A stretch of DNA of 17,199 nt from Flavobacteriaceae bacterium UBA5544 (GTDB lineage: Bacteria; Bacteroidota; Bacteroidia; Flavobacteriales; Flavobacteriaceae): NCBI GenBank assembly GCA_002426755.1, contig DINI01000010.1:1-17199 (forward strand). The letters run 5' to 3'. A program made the translations under genes and the position numbers. Of the stretch, positions 7,219-14,342 are shown piece after piece; the first letter of the stretch is position 1; every line of letters begins with the position of its first letter. The notes under the pieces are model-generated. The model made no database searches. It saw nothing but the letters and a program-made list of their open reading frames with translations, and had not been told where the DNA came from.

Positions 7219-7988
7219 GCCACTTTAAATACATTTTTATTGCCCTAATTTTCGGCGCTTTTCTTGGCTGTAAATCTGCAAAAAGTTTGACAGAAACAGG
7301 TACAATAAAACAAAATATGTCTGCCAAACAGATTATCAAGGAAAACCAAAAACAGGTAGCAGATTTCAAAACGCTTCAGGCTAAAGTGAAGATTGATTTT
7401 TCACAAGGGGACAATGAAAATGGCGTTTCTGTAAATATCCGAATGGAAAAAGACAAGGTCATTTGGTTAAGCGCGCCATTGGCGGTTGTAAGAGCAATGA
7501 TTACACCAGAAAAGGTAAGTTATTATAACAAACTTGAAAACGAATATTTTGATGGAGATTATTCACTGTTATCAGAATTGTTGGGTATTGATTTGGATTT
7601 TAACAAAGTTCAGAATTTACTATTGGGAGAAACGTTATTTAGTCTGAAAAATGAAACGTATTCCGCCTCAAATAATGAGGTTTCATATATTTTGAAGCCT
7701 GAAGACCCTAGTGCACTTCTGGAGATTTTTTATCTAGTTAACCCAGGATATTTTAAACTGGATTCGCAACAATTGTCTCAACCACTTGCCAAACGATTTT
7801 TACAAGTGGATTATAAAACATATCAATTGGTGGACAAACAAATTTTGCCAGAGATTATAAATATTGTTGCTTTAGAGGCCAATGACGAAGTTAAAATAGA
7901 CTTGCAATTCAAATCAGTTACTATTAATGAAGAAGTACGTTTTCCGTTTGAAATTCCTTCTGGATATAAAGAAATTCAATTAAAATGA
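7215..7988 (+). CDS. DUF4292 lipoprotein, LolB-like candidate
   Basis: A 257-residue lipoprotein: MSHFKYIFIALIFG then lipobox FLGC with cysteine 19. The mature region (VNIRMEKDKVIWLSAPLAVVRAMITP, given here in part: KVIWLSAPLAVVRAM near residue 85) matches the Bacteroidota family DUF4292. Alternating beta strands with a short helix suggest the half-open barrel of LolA/LolB-type lipid-binding proteins, so a role in receiving lipoproteins at the outer membrane is a reasonable inference rather than something shown by sequence identity. It is coupled at both ends by 4-base ATGA overlaps to the TPR gene and the EnvC-like gene, so the three are probably made in fixed ratio. The family call is fairly firm; the function is tentative. 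Confidence 0.85.
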   Translation: MSHFKYIFIALIFGAFLGCKSAKSLTETGTIKQNMSAKQIIKENQKQVADFKTLQAKVKIDFSQGDNENGVSVNIRMEKDKVIWLSAPLAVVRAMITPEKVSYYNKLENEYFDGDYSLLSELLGIDLDFNKVQNLLLGETLFSLKNETYSASNNEVSYILKPEDPSALLEIFYLVNPGYFKLDSQQLSQPLAKRFLQVDYKTYQLVDKQILPEIINIVALEANDEVKIDLQFKSVTINEEVRFPFEIPSGYKEIQLK

Positions 7989-9244
7989 GAATTCAGCAAC
8001 CAGCCTATATTGCCTTCATTTTATTGTTGTTTTTTGGAGCAACTTCACTGCAAGCGCAAAGTAAAAAGCAACAGGAATTAGAGGCGCGTCGACAAGCATT
8101 ACAAAAAGAAATTCAGCAAATCAATAGTTTACTTTTTACGGATAAGAAAAAAGAGAAGTCAGTAATTTCAATAGTTGAGGATTTAAATAATAAAGTTAGG
8201 GTTCGTCAAAACTTGATTAAAGTAACCAATGACCAAGCCAATTTGTTGACGCGGGAAATCAATACCAATCAAAAAGAAATATCGAGTTTACGTGACCAAT
8301 TAAAAGAATTAAAAGAAGACTATGCGGCTATGGTTGTGAAATCCTACAAAAGTAAATCCGAGCAAAGTAGAGTGATGTTTTTACTATCTTCAGATAATTT
8401 TCAACAGGCGTACAAAAGATTGCAATACATCAAGCAATACACCAAGTATCAAGAGCAACAAGGAGAGGAAATAAAAGGGAAAACCCAAAAACTTCTAGAA
8501 CTGAATACCTCATTATTGCAACAGAAAAAGGATAAGGAAAAACTGATTGAAGAAAACCGAATTGCCAAAAGAGAGTTGGAGAACGACGTAAAAGAGCAAC
8601 AAGAATTAGTGGCTTCGATTCGAAAGAATTTAAACAATTATGCGTCACAAATTAAAACAAAACAGCAAGAAGCCGATAGAATCGACCGCGAAATAGAACG
8701 ATTGATTAAAGAAGCCATCGCTGAAGCCAATAAAAAGGCAGCGAAATCCAACACGACGACTACCACTACAAAATCGTCTTCTGGATTTGCCTTAACCCCA
8801 GAAGGCAAAGCATTATCAAATAATTTTGAAGCCAACAAAGGAAAACTGTTTTGGCCTGTTGAAAAAGGCATTGTTAAAACCAGATACGGTACCCAACCTT
8901 CACCAATTGATCCTTCGGTAAATATCCAGAGCAATGGTGTGCGTATTGCTACTGAAGCAGGTTCAAAGGTGAGGACTGTATTTCAAGGTACAGTTATGGC
9001 TGTTATGACCAGCAAAACTGGAAACCCAACGGTATTGATTCAGCATGGAAATTATTTTACGGCTTATAAAAATCTTGCCAAAGTGTATGTCAAGAAAGGA
9101 GATAAGGTAGAAACCAAACAATTTATTGGCGAAGTATTTACAAGTGCTGGAGACCATGAAACAATCTTAAGTTTTAGCATCTATAAAGTCGTTTCGAGCG
9201 AATCACAAACACAAGACCCATCAGGCTGGATTTATAAAATGTAA
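7985..9244 (+). CDS. EnvC-like murein hydrolase activator (coiled coil plus degenerate LytM/M23 domain)
   Basis: A 419-residue periplasmic protein. A signal peptide ends near LQA (residue 24); residues 25-250 are K/E/Q-rich coiled coil; a linker with six threonines (257-262) follows; residues 286-419 are an M23/LytM domain. Active M23 enzymes need HxGxD and HxH zinc ligands. Here the first motif reads SNGVRIA (316-322), the last reads ILSFSI (394-399), and the usual Y-x-H-L is YKNL (361-364). All zinc ligands are therefore missing, as in EnvC and NlpD, which switch on N-acetylmuramoyl-L-alanine amidases at the division site rather than cut peptidoglycan themselves. It ends a coupled three-gene run and its stop codon touches a hairpin terminator. 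Confidence 0.92.
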   Translation: MRIQQPAYIAFILLLFFGATSLQAQSKKQQELEARRQALQKEIQQINSLLFTDKKKEKSVISIVEDLNNKVRVRQNLIKVTNDQANLLTREINTNQKEISSLRDQLKELKEDYAAMVVKSYKSKSEQSRVMFLLSSDNFQQAYKRLQYIKQYTKYQEQQGEEIKGKTQKLLELNTSLLQQKKDKEKLIEENRIAKRELENDVKEQQELVASIRKNLNNYASQIKTKQQEADRIDREIERLIKEAIAEANKKAAKSNTTTTTTKSSSGFALTPEGKALSNNFEANKGKLFWPVEKGIVKTRYGTQPSPIDPSVNIQSNGVRIATEAGSKVRTVFQGTVMAVMTSKTGNPTVLIQHGNYFTAYKNLAKVYVKKGDKVETKQFIGEVFTSAGDHETILSFSIYKVVSSESQTQDPSGWIYKM

Positions 9245-9267
9245 AATTCCTGCTTTTGCAGGAATTT
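9244..9267. terminator. Bidirectional terminator between EnvC-like and thioesterase genes
   Basis: A 10-bp perfect stem (AAATTCCTGC at 9244-9253 with GCAGGAATTT at 9258-9267) encloses a TTTT loop. Its first base is the last base of the EnvC-like stop codon. T runs on both strands are short, but the position between convergent genes fits termination from either side. Confidence 0.75.
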
Positions 9268-9325
9268 CATGATGCGTAGATAATTATCAATTCATTGTCA
9301 GCATCAATTTGATAAAGTAAATCAA

Positions 9326-9835
9326 CTACTCAAACAGAGCCTTCAATTCGGTTGCTTCATTCGGTTTCATTTTTCCGGCAAGCACTAAACTTAACTGTTT
9401 GCGTCGTAAAGCAGCTTCGTAACGCGCTTTTTCCAAGTCCGTTTCGGGAATCAGTTCTGGCACCTCCACAGGACGTCCGGACTCGTCTACAGCCACAAAG
9501 GTGTAAATAGCTTCATTTGCCTTTGCACGTGAGCCTGATTCACGGTCTTCAATCCAAACATCCATAAAAACCTCCATTGAGGATTTAAATGCCCTAGAAA
9601 CCTTCGCTTCAATGGTTACGACACTTCCCAAAGGAACAGAACGGTTAAACGCCACATGATTCACTGAAGCCGTGACCACTATACGTCGCGAATGACGACG
9701 TGCAGCGATACTCGCAGCTCTATCCATTCGTGCCAACAACTCACCCCCAAAAAGGTTATTGATTGGATTGGTTTCGCTTGGCAACACCAAGTCTGTCATA
9801 ATGGTTTTAGATTGTTCTGGGGTTTTTGCTTGCAT
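9326..9835 (-). CDS. Acyl-CoA thioesterase, hotdog fold
   Basis: Hydrolyses acyl-CoA to free fatty acid and CoA in the cytoplasm. The 169-residue chain has the family signature TNPINNLFGGELLARMDRAA: Asn23 and Asp38 stand where the catalytic Asn and Asp lie in YciA/ACOT-type enzymes, and FGG with the following helix forms the hotdog core. The strands ASVNHVAFNRSVPLGSVV and SMEVFMDVWIED follow as expected. A charged C-terminal helix (DLEKARYEAALRRKQ) extends beyond the minimal fold. Chain-length preference cannot be told. A TATCTTTG promoter element lies 22 bases upstream of the ATG, so the gene is probably transcribed alone. Confidence 0.93.
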   Translation of the reverse strand: MQAKTPEQSKTIMTDLVLPSETNPINNLFGGELLARMDRAASIAARRHSRRIVVTASVNHVAFNRSVPLGSVVTIEAKVSRAFKSSMEVFMDVWIEDRESGSRAKANEAIYTFVAVDESGRPVEVPELIPETDLEKARYEAALRRKQLSLVLAGKMKPNEATELKALFE

Positions 9836-9857
9836 GGATCATTTTTTTAATGAAATG

Positions 9858-9865
9858 CAAAGATA
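9858..9865 (-). promoter_or_regulatory. Bacteroidota-type -7 promoter element for the thioesterase
   Basis: The minus strand reads TATCTTTG, an exact match to the TAnnTTTG element recognised by the primary sigma factor of Bacteroidota, 22 bases before the thioesterase ATG. No convincing TTG element was seen about 20 bases further upstream. Confidence 0.6.
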
Positions 9866-9870
9866 AGATG

Positions 9871-9905
9871 ATTTGGGATTTACGAAGTACGATTTAGGAT
9901 TTTGT
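9871..9905. repeat. Second 7-base-period array
   Basis: Five consecutive heptads read ATTTGGG, ATTTACG, AAGTACG, ATTTAGG, ATTTTGT. The unit AAGTACG is identical to one in the atpA-atpG array, pointing to a dispersed intergenic repeat family rather than local chance. It sits directly upstream of the thioesterase promoter element. Confidence 0.5.
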
Positions 9906-9952
9906 GGAGATGAAAATTATCTTGAATATACAAACCTTTTAGAAAGACTAAA

Positions 9953-9974
9953 AGGTCTCGACTGCGCTTGACCT
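9953..9974. repeat. Short dispersed inverted repeat, copy 1
   Basis: AGGTC (9953-9957) pairs with GACCT (9970-9974) around a TCGACTGCGCTT core. The minus strand reads AAGCGCAGTCGAGACC, related to the copy at 14232. Sequences of the type GAGCGCAGTCGA are, from memory, frequent in intergenic DNA of Flavobacteriaceae. Confidence 0.55.
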
Positions 9975-10000
9975 GATACTATTAAAAATGGACAGCTTAC

Positions 10001-10034
10001 AAAAAAAAATTCGAGGCAAATAAATCGTACCTCG
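10001..10034 (-). terminator. Intrinsic terminator after the SPOR-domain gene
   Basis: On the minus strand, CGAGG (10034-10030) pairs with CCTCG (10016-10012), extendable by T.G and A:T pairs inside, and is followed by AA and then nine T residues at 10009-10001. It begins 6 bases past the stop of the HU/SPOR gene. This is the best T run in the window. Confidence 0.85.
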
Positions 10035-10039
10035 CAGAT

Positions 10040-10981
10040 CTATTGCAGTTCTTTCACCATTAACCAAGCCGAGGCATTATGTTCACGGCGAATCTGACGG
10101 AGTGCACTTAAGGCCTCTTCAGATGTTTGATAACTGGCATAAACCACTTCGTGTAGGCCATATTTGTTGACACCAATCATTTGGGCCTTATAGCCAAGGG
10201 ATTGTAACTGCTCTACCTTCGTTTGGGAATTTTCTGCAATACGGTAAGCACCAGCTACAATATGGTATTTACCGGTTTGTTTTTCAACATTTAAAGTTGC
10301 AGCAGGCAACGGATTTTCAATAATGAAGGTAGCTTCCTGTACTTTAGCGTCCAATTGGGTATTGGCTTCTTCTTGAGCTAATTGGTTGTGTGCTTCAATT
10401 TTATTTACAAAATAATTTGAAGTTAAAACACCACCAACCGTCAATGCAATTACAGCTACTGCCGCATATTTTAAGAAAGGTCGTGCCGTTTTTCGTTTTT
10501 CAGGAGTAAGCGTAATAGGAATGACTTTCTCGATGGTTTCCACCTCTTCTTTATAGACTTCACGAGTTACAGAAGGCGAAGTAAATTGAGCCAATCCGAA
10601 GGAATCGGTTAAATAGTTCACGTGGTATGAAGGTTGAAAAACAATCTTTCCTTCACTGTTCAATTGCAATTCACCAATATTTTGAAATGTCAAGGTTTCT
10701 CCTTCTATCAAATAGGATTTGATGGATTTGACGTGTTTGTTTATTTTCTGAAGCGCAGCTTCATAAGGAATTTTCTCGATTTCGGTGATGTAACTTGCCA
10801 ACAAACCATCATTATGTTGTAACTGCTCGTTAAAAGATAGTACCTTTTTTGGAGGGTAAAAAGCATGAGTTGATTCGTGTACTTTTGCAGACACACGGTT
10901 GGTCAAAAATGCTCCAAATTCTGGGATAGTTACGCAATCGTAACGGTATAATAAATCGCTTATGTAGTTTTCTAAATGCAT
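10040..10981 (-). CDS. HU-CCDC81-type domain, transmembrane helix and SPOR domain protein
   Basis: A 313-residue protein in three parts. Residues 1-135 (LENYISDLLYRYDCVTIPEF, later LTFQNIGELQLNSEGKIVFQ) resemble the paired HU-like domains of the bacterial CCDC81 family. Residues 170-191 are one transmembrane helix preceded by the basic stretch EKRKTARP, placing the N-terminus in the cytoplasm. Residues 238-311 (KYHIVAGAYRIAENSQTKVE and onward) are a SPOR domain, which binds denuded glycan strands at the septum. A nucleic-acid-binding fold inside and a septal cell-wall binder outside would link chromosome and division site. This architecture is known in Bacteroidota, but the bridging role is inferred. 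A TAACTTTG element lies 5 bases before the ATG, implying a nearly leaderless mRNA. Confidence 0.9.
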   Translation of the reverse strand: MHLENYISDLLYRYDCVTIPEFGAFLTNRVSAKVHESTHAFYPPKKVLSFNEQLQHNDGLLASYITEIEKIPYEAALQKINKHVKSIKSYLIEGETLTFQNIGELQLNSEGKIVFQPSYHVNYLTDSFGLAQFTSPSVTREVYKEEVETIEKVIPITLTPEKRKTARPFLKYAAVAVIALTVGGVLTSNYFVNKIEAHNQLAQEEANTQLDAKVQEATFIIENPLPAATLNVEKQTGKYHIVAGAYRIAENSQTKVEQLQSLGYKAQMIGVNKYGLHEVVYASYQTSEEALSALRQIRREHNASAWLMVKELQ

Positions 10982-10986
10982 CGAAA

Positions 10987-10994
10987 CAAAGTTA
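10987..10994 (-). promoter_or_regulatory. -7 promoter element for the HU/SPOR gene
   Basis: The minus strand reads TAACTTTG, matching TAnnTTTG, only 5 bases before the ATG. Transcription would begin at or very near the start codon. No clear TTG element was seen at the expected distance upstream. Confidence 0.5.
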
Positions 10995-11084
10995 AAAATT
11001 TTTGATGCGGAATGAAATTTGAGCCTTGTTATTTATTAACATTGTATTGATTTTACTGTTGATATTCATAATCAATTCGATACA

Positions 11085-12188
11085 ATGACCGAAAACGATT
11101 TATTGCATCTTTTAGCACTTCAAAATGTTGCCAAAATTGGCGATACCACTGCCAAAAAGCTTATCAGTCATTGTGGTTCTGCAGAAGGAATTTTTAAAGA
11201 AAAGAAGAAAAATTTGCTATCCATCGACGGTATTGGTTCGACGACAATAAGTGACCTTTTTGGAACCTACCATTTTGAAGCTGCCGAAAAAGAATTGAAA
11301 TTTGTCAAGGATAATGATATTGAATGTTTGTATTTTATGGACAGCGATTATCCCGAAAAACTGAAACATTGTATTGATGGTCCAATTCTGTTGTTTCAAT
11401 CAGGAGCTATCGATTTAAAAAGACAACGCATCATTAGCATTGTTGGAACCAGGAAAATCACAACCTATGGAATTGCTTTTTGTGAACAATTGGTGGAACA
11501 ATTGGCAATTTACAACCCGGTTATTGTTTCAGGATTTGCTTATGGAACCGATATCACAGCTCAAAAGGCGGCTTTAAAACATAGATTGCAGACCATTGGA
11601 TGTTTGGCTCATGGATTAAATCAAATTTATCCAAGTGTCCATAAAAAATATGTGGTTGATATCGAAAAAAATGGTGGATTTGTTACTGATTTTTGGAGCT
11701 CTTCAAATCCTGAAAGGGAAAATTTCCTAAAGCGCAATCGCATCATCGCGGGATTGAGTGAAGCCACAATTGTGATTGAATCTGCTGAAAAAGGTGGCAG
11801 TTTAGTCACTGCTGACATTGCCAATTCTTATAATAGAGAAGTGTTTGCTGTACCAGGCAGAACTACCGATAACCAAAGTATCGGTTGCAATAATCTTATC
11901 AAGTTTCAAAAGGCACATATGCTCTCAAATCCTCTGGATATACCATATATTTTGAATTGGGAATTGGAAGAAAAGAAAAAGCCAGCCATTCAAAAGCAGT
12001 TATTTGTGGAATTGGACACACAGGAAAAAGTGATTTATAATTATCTGAAAACAAACGAGAAACAAATGCTCGACATCATTGCCATCGAATGTCAACTGCC
12101 AATTTTTAAAGTTGCGGGAATTCTTTTGAATATGGAATTGAAAGGAGTGATTCGACCGTTGCCTGGGAAATTGTTTGAGGTTATTTAG
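11085..12188 (+). CDS. dprA: DNA-processing protein DprA
   Basis: DprA binds incoming single-stranded DNA during natural transformation and loads RecA. The 367-residue protein is complete. An N-terminal helix-hairpin-helix-like region (NVAKIGDTTAKKLISHCGS, then IDGIGSTT) is followed by the Rossmann-like core with IVGTRKITTYG (119-129), VSGFAYGTDITAQKAAL (148-164), NRIIAGLS (218-225) and EKGGSLVTADIA (235-246), all family landmarks. Residues 310-367 are a winged-helix-like C-terminal domain. It is divergent from the SPOR gene across 103 bases and convergent with the AT-rich lipoprotein. No other competence gene is visible, so competence cannot be claimed from this alone; dprA is widespread in species not known to transform. 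Confidence 0.96.
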   Translation: MTENDLLHLLALQNVAKIGDTTAKKLISHCGSAEGIFKEKKKNLLSIDGIGSTTISDLFGTYHFEAAEKELKFVKDNDIECLYFMDSDYPEKLKHCIDGPILLFQSGAIDLKRQRIISIVGTRKITTYGIAFCEQLVEQLAIYNPVIVSGFAYGTDITAQKAALKHRLQTIGCLAHGLNQIYPSVHKKYVVDIEKNGGFVTDFWSSSNPERENFLKRNRIIAGLSEATIVIESAEKGGSLVTADIANSYNREVFAVPGRTTDNQSIGCNNLIKFQKAHMLSNPLDIPYILNWELEEKKKPAIQKQLFVELDTQEKVIYNYLKTNEKQMLDIIAIECQLPIFKVAGILLNMELKGVIRPLPGKLFEVI

Positions 12189-12245
12189 AGATTCGTAATC
12201 AAGTAAACTGCTATCAAATTTTACATCAATTAGGTTTACTAAATT

Positions 12246-13199
12246 TTAGTAGTTAAGCTTATATATTGCAGTTTCCAATTGTTTAGCAGAATTTATTATA
12301 CTTAATTCTAAAGAATCTTTAGTTATTTTATTTACTTCAAAATACTTTCCGTTGCCTAATAAAATGAATTTATTTTTTAAGCCAATACTAAAATTCATTT
12401 TTTCTTCATCCAGTGAGGCTAAACTGTCTTTAAAAATCAAATTTTTTGGTAATTCGTATTCATTTTGTGATTTGATTTTTACCCAATCATTTATAAACTT
12501 TTCACTTAATTCGTTTTCATAATTAATAAAATTTATCTCTCTCTTATAGGGACGATTACAAGACGAAGAGGATAAAACAAAATTTCCATTTTCAATATCT
12601 TCTAACAAAAAACTGCCTGTTTGGCCAGAAATTTCAATGATTTTCAATTTATTACTTAATTCTATAAAATCATAGTGTGTAAAATCTAAAAAAATTTTTT
12701 CATTTTTTTTAAACTTTGTATACAGGCATACTTGCTTGTTGTTTACAAAATTTAACCATATTGAATCTATCTTGGTATTATTTGCATTTTGAATCTTGGC
12801 AGCATAATCTTTATTAAGTTGAAAAAAATGTAAATCTTCTCCGATATCAATTTTTTTCAAAACAATGGTATCATCGAAATTAATGAAATTGGATTTATCG
12901 CTTAAGACTATTCCATTTTCAGATTTATATAATTCTAAATGGTAATTATCTAATGACTCATTGCTTAATTCTAAATAATTATTTTTATAATTTATTTTAA
13001 ATTTTAATTTTTGTCCTGTTGCAGAATTATAGACATATAAAGAATCTGACGTGAAATGATAATAGACAGAACAATAAACGAAATCACCATCTTGAATAGA
13101 ATAGTAAACGTTATCTATTAATGATTTTGAGTCAATAGTCTGGTTTTTATTACAACCAAAAACAATGAAAAACACTAAAAGTGATACGTTCTTTTTCAT
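12246..13199 (-). CDS. Orphan lipoprotein of unknown function, very AT-rich
   Basis: A 317-residue protein with a clear lipoprotein signal: MKKNVSLLVFF then VFGC, cysteine 16. The mature chain is rich in N, K, I, S and Y with many short predicted strands, and contains GSFLLEDIENGNFVLSS and a lone Cys in SSSCNRPYK. I recognise no domain. Base composition differs sharply from its neighbours: in the 60 bases 12961-13020 only 7 are G or C, against 28 of 60 at 13261-13320 inside trpS. That suggests either recent arrival or relaxed selection. It starts 48 bases after the trpS stop on the same strand and may be read from the trpS transcript. It is convergent with dprA. Confidence 0.8.
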   Translation of the reverse strand: MKKNVSLLVFFIVFGCNKNQTIDSKSLIDNVYYSIQDGDFVYCSVYYHFTSDSLYVYNSATGQKLKFKINYKNNYLELSNESLDNYHLELYKSENGIVLSDKSNFINFDDTIVLKKIDIGEDLHFFQLNKDYAAKIQNANNTKIDSIWLNFVNNKQVCLYTKFKKNEKIFLDFTHYDFIELSNKLKIIEISGQTGSFLLEDIENGNFVLSSSSCNRPYKREINFINYENELSEKFINDWVKIKSQNEYELPKNLIFKDSLASLDEEKMNFSIGLKNKFILLGNGKYFEVNKITKDSLELSIINSAKQLETAIYKLNY

Positions 13200-13247
13200 T
13201 TATTCTTTTTTCTCATAAACAAAACCAATCTTAATTTTTTTACTTTC

Positions 13248-14216
13248 TCAGTACCCAACCTTACCTCGCACACGTTTCAACACTTCATCCGCCACCATTT
13301 GTGCTTTCTCCACACCAATAAATAAAGCTGCGTCTATTTCGTGGAGATGGTTCATATAATGAGTGTAACGCTCACGTTGTGTTTCAAACTTTTCGATAAT
13401 CAATTCGAACAAGGCCTGTTTGGCATTACCATAACCATAGCCGCCTTTTTCGTAATTTGTTTTCATGGTGGCAACTTCTTCAGGTGAAGCCAACAGGCTA
13501 TAAATCGCAAAACAATTACAGGTTTTCCAATCTTTTGGGTCTTCCAAAGGCGTGCTGTCGGTTTGAATGGACATGATTTGTTTGCGCAACTGTTTATCGT
13601 TTAAAAATATATCGATGATATTCCCTTTGCTCTTGCTCATTTTTTCGCCATCGGTTCCGGGAATGAGCATGGTATCTTCTTGAACTTTGGCTTCTGGCAA
13701 TACAAAGGTTTCGCCCATTTTTGCATGAAAACGAGTTGCAACATCCCGCGTCATTTCGATGTGTTGCAACTGGTCTTTTCCAACAGGAATTATTTCGGCA
13801 TCATATAGCAAGATATCAGCCGCCATCAGCATTGGATACGTAAACAAACCTGCATTGACATCTTCCAAACGGTTGGCTTTATCTTTAAAACTGTGCGCTA
13901 AAGTCAATCGTTGATATGGAAAAAAGCAGCTTAAATACCAAGTCAATTCAGCCGTTTGAGGCACATCACTTTGTCTGTAAAAAACGGTATTGTCCACATC
14001 CAAACCAAAGGCCAACCAAACGGCGGCTGTTGAGTAGGTGTTGTGTCTTAATGTTTCCGCATCCTTGATTTGTGTGAGTGAATGCATATCGGCTATGAAC
14101 AAAAAGGATTCGTTTCTTTCGTCATTCGCCATATCGATTGCAGGAATGATAGCGCCTAAAATATTTCCTAAATGTGGTGTGCCTGTGCTTTGTATGCCTG
14201 TAAGTATTCTTGCCAT
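13248..14216 (-). CDS. trpS: Tryptophan--tRNA ligase
   Basis: Charges tRNA-Trp with tryptophan, a class I aminoacyl-tRNA synthetase. The 322-residue chain is of normal bacterial length and complete. TGTPHLGN (11-18) is the HIGH-type ATP-binding signature, GEKMSKSKGN (190-199) is the KMSKS loop, and YPMLMAADILLYDA (127-140) forms the tryptophan pocket and dimer region. Start MARILTGIQ fits the family. It is preceded by a promoter (TTG, 20 bases, TACCTTTG) and a leader of about 70 bases that carries a long-loop hairpin ending 4 bases before the ATG. The AT-rich lipoprotein follows closely on the same strand. Confidence 0.97.
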   Translation of the reverse strand: MARILTGIQSTGTPHLGNILGAIIPAIDMANDERNESFLFIADMHSLTQIKDAETLRHNTYSTAAVWLAFGLDVDNTVFYRQSDVPQTAELTWYLSCFFPYQRLTLAHSFKDKANRLEDVNAGLFTYPMLMAADILLYDAEIIPVGKDQLQHIEMTRDVATRFHAKMGETFVLPEAKVQEDTMLIPGTDGEKMSKSKGNIIDIFLNDKQLRKQIMSIQTDSTPLEDPKDWKTCNCFAIYSLLASPEEVATMKTNYEKGGYGYGNAKQALFELIIEKFETQRERYTHYMNHLHEIDAALFIGVEKAQMVADEVLKRVRGKVGY

Positions 14217-14220
14217 AATT

Positions 14221-14264
14221 ATTCCTGCCTTTCGACTCCGCTCAAGGTAAACTACAGCAGGAAT
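14221..14264. repeat. Short dispersed inverted repeat, copy 2, in the trpS leader
   Basis: ATTCCTGC (14221-14228) pairs perfectly with GCAGGAAT (14257-14264) around a 28-base loop. The loop contains TCGACTCCGCTCAAGG at 14232-14247, whose minus-strand form CCTTGAGCGGAGTCGA relates it to copy 1. CCTT and AAGG ends inside the loop can form a second, imperfect stem. In trpS mRNA the distal arm ends 4 bases before the ATG and could affect ribosome access. Confidence 0.65.
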
Positions 14265-14287
14265 CTTTTTAAGTTAAACTGAAAACA

Positions 14288-14318
14288 CAAAGGTAATTTT
14301 TTTAGCAGAATAGCTCAA
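14288..14318 (-). promoter_or_regulatory. trpS promoter
   Basis: The minus strand carries TTG at 14318-14316, a 20-base spacer, and TACCTTTG at 14295-14288. Both elements and the spacing fit the Bacteroidota primary promoter (TTG and TAnnTTTG). It is the best promoter in the window. It would give a leader of about 65-70 bases including the repeat hairpin. Confidence 0.7.
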
Positions 14319-14328
14319 TTAATTTAAG

Positions 14329-14336
14329 TAGTTTTG
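14329..14336 (+). promoter_or_regulatory. -7 promoter element for the acyltransferase
   Basis: TAGTTTTG matches TAnnTTTG and ends 6 bases before the ATG at 14343. It overlaps the alternative TTG start at 14334, which makes that start unlikely. It lies back to back with the trpS promoter, within about 50 bases. Confidence 0.5.
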
Positions 14337-14342
14337 GTTTCT

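Noticed and set aside
8750..8775. Triplet repeat (ACG/ACT/ACC/ACA) as a microsatellite
   Set aside because: The codons are mixed, encoding six threonines in an interdomain linker; not a perfect tandem repeat.
8638..8934. Minus-strand open frame of 98 codons
   Set aside because: It is antisense to the EnvC-like gene and its valine run merely reflects the threonine linker.
11217..11399. Minus-strand open frame of 60 codons inside dprA
   Set aside because: It is antisense to conserved DprA sequence and has no start context or domain.
12202..12240. Inverted repeat AGTAAAC/GTTTACT as terminator after dprA
   Set aside because: The 25-base loop and 7-bp AT-rich arms make a weak hairpin with no good T run.
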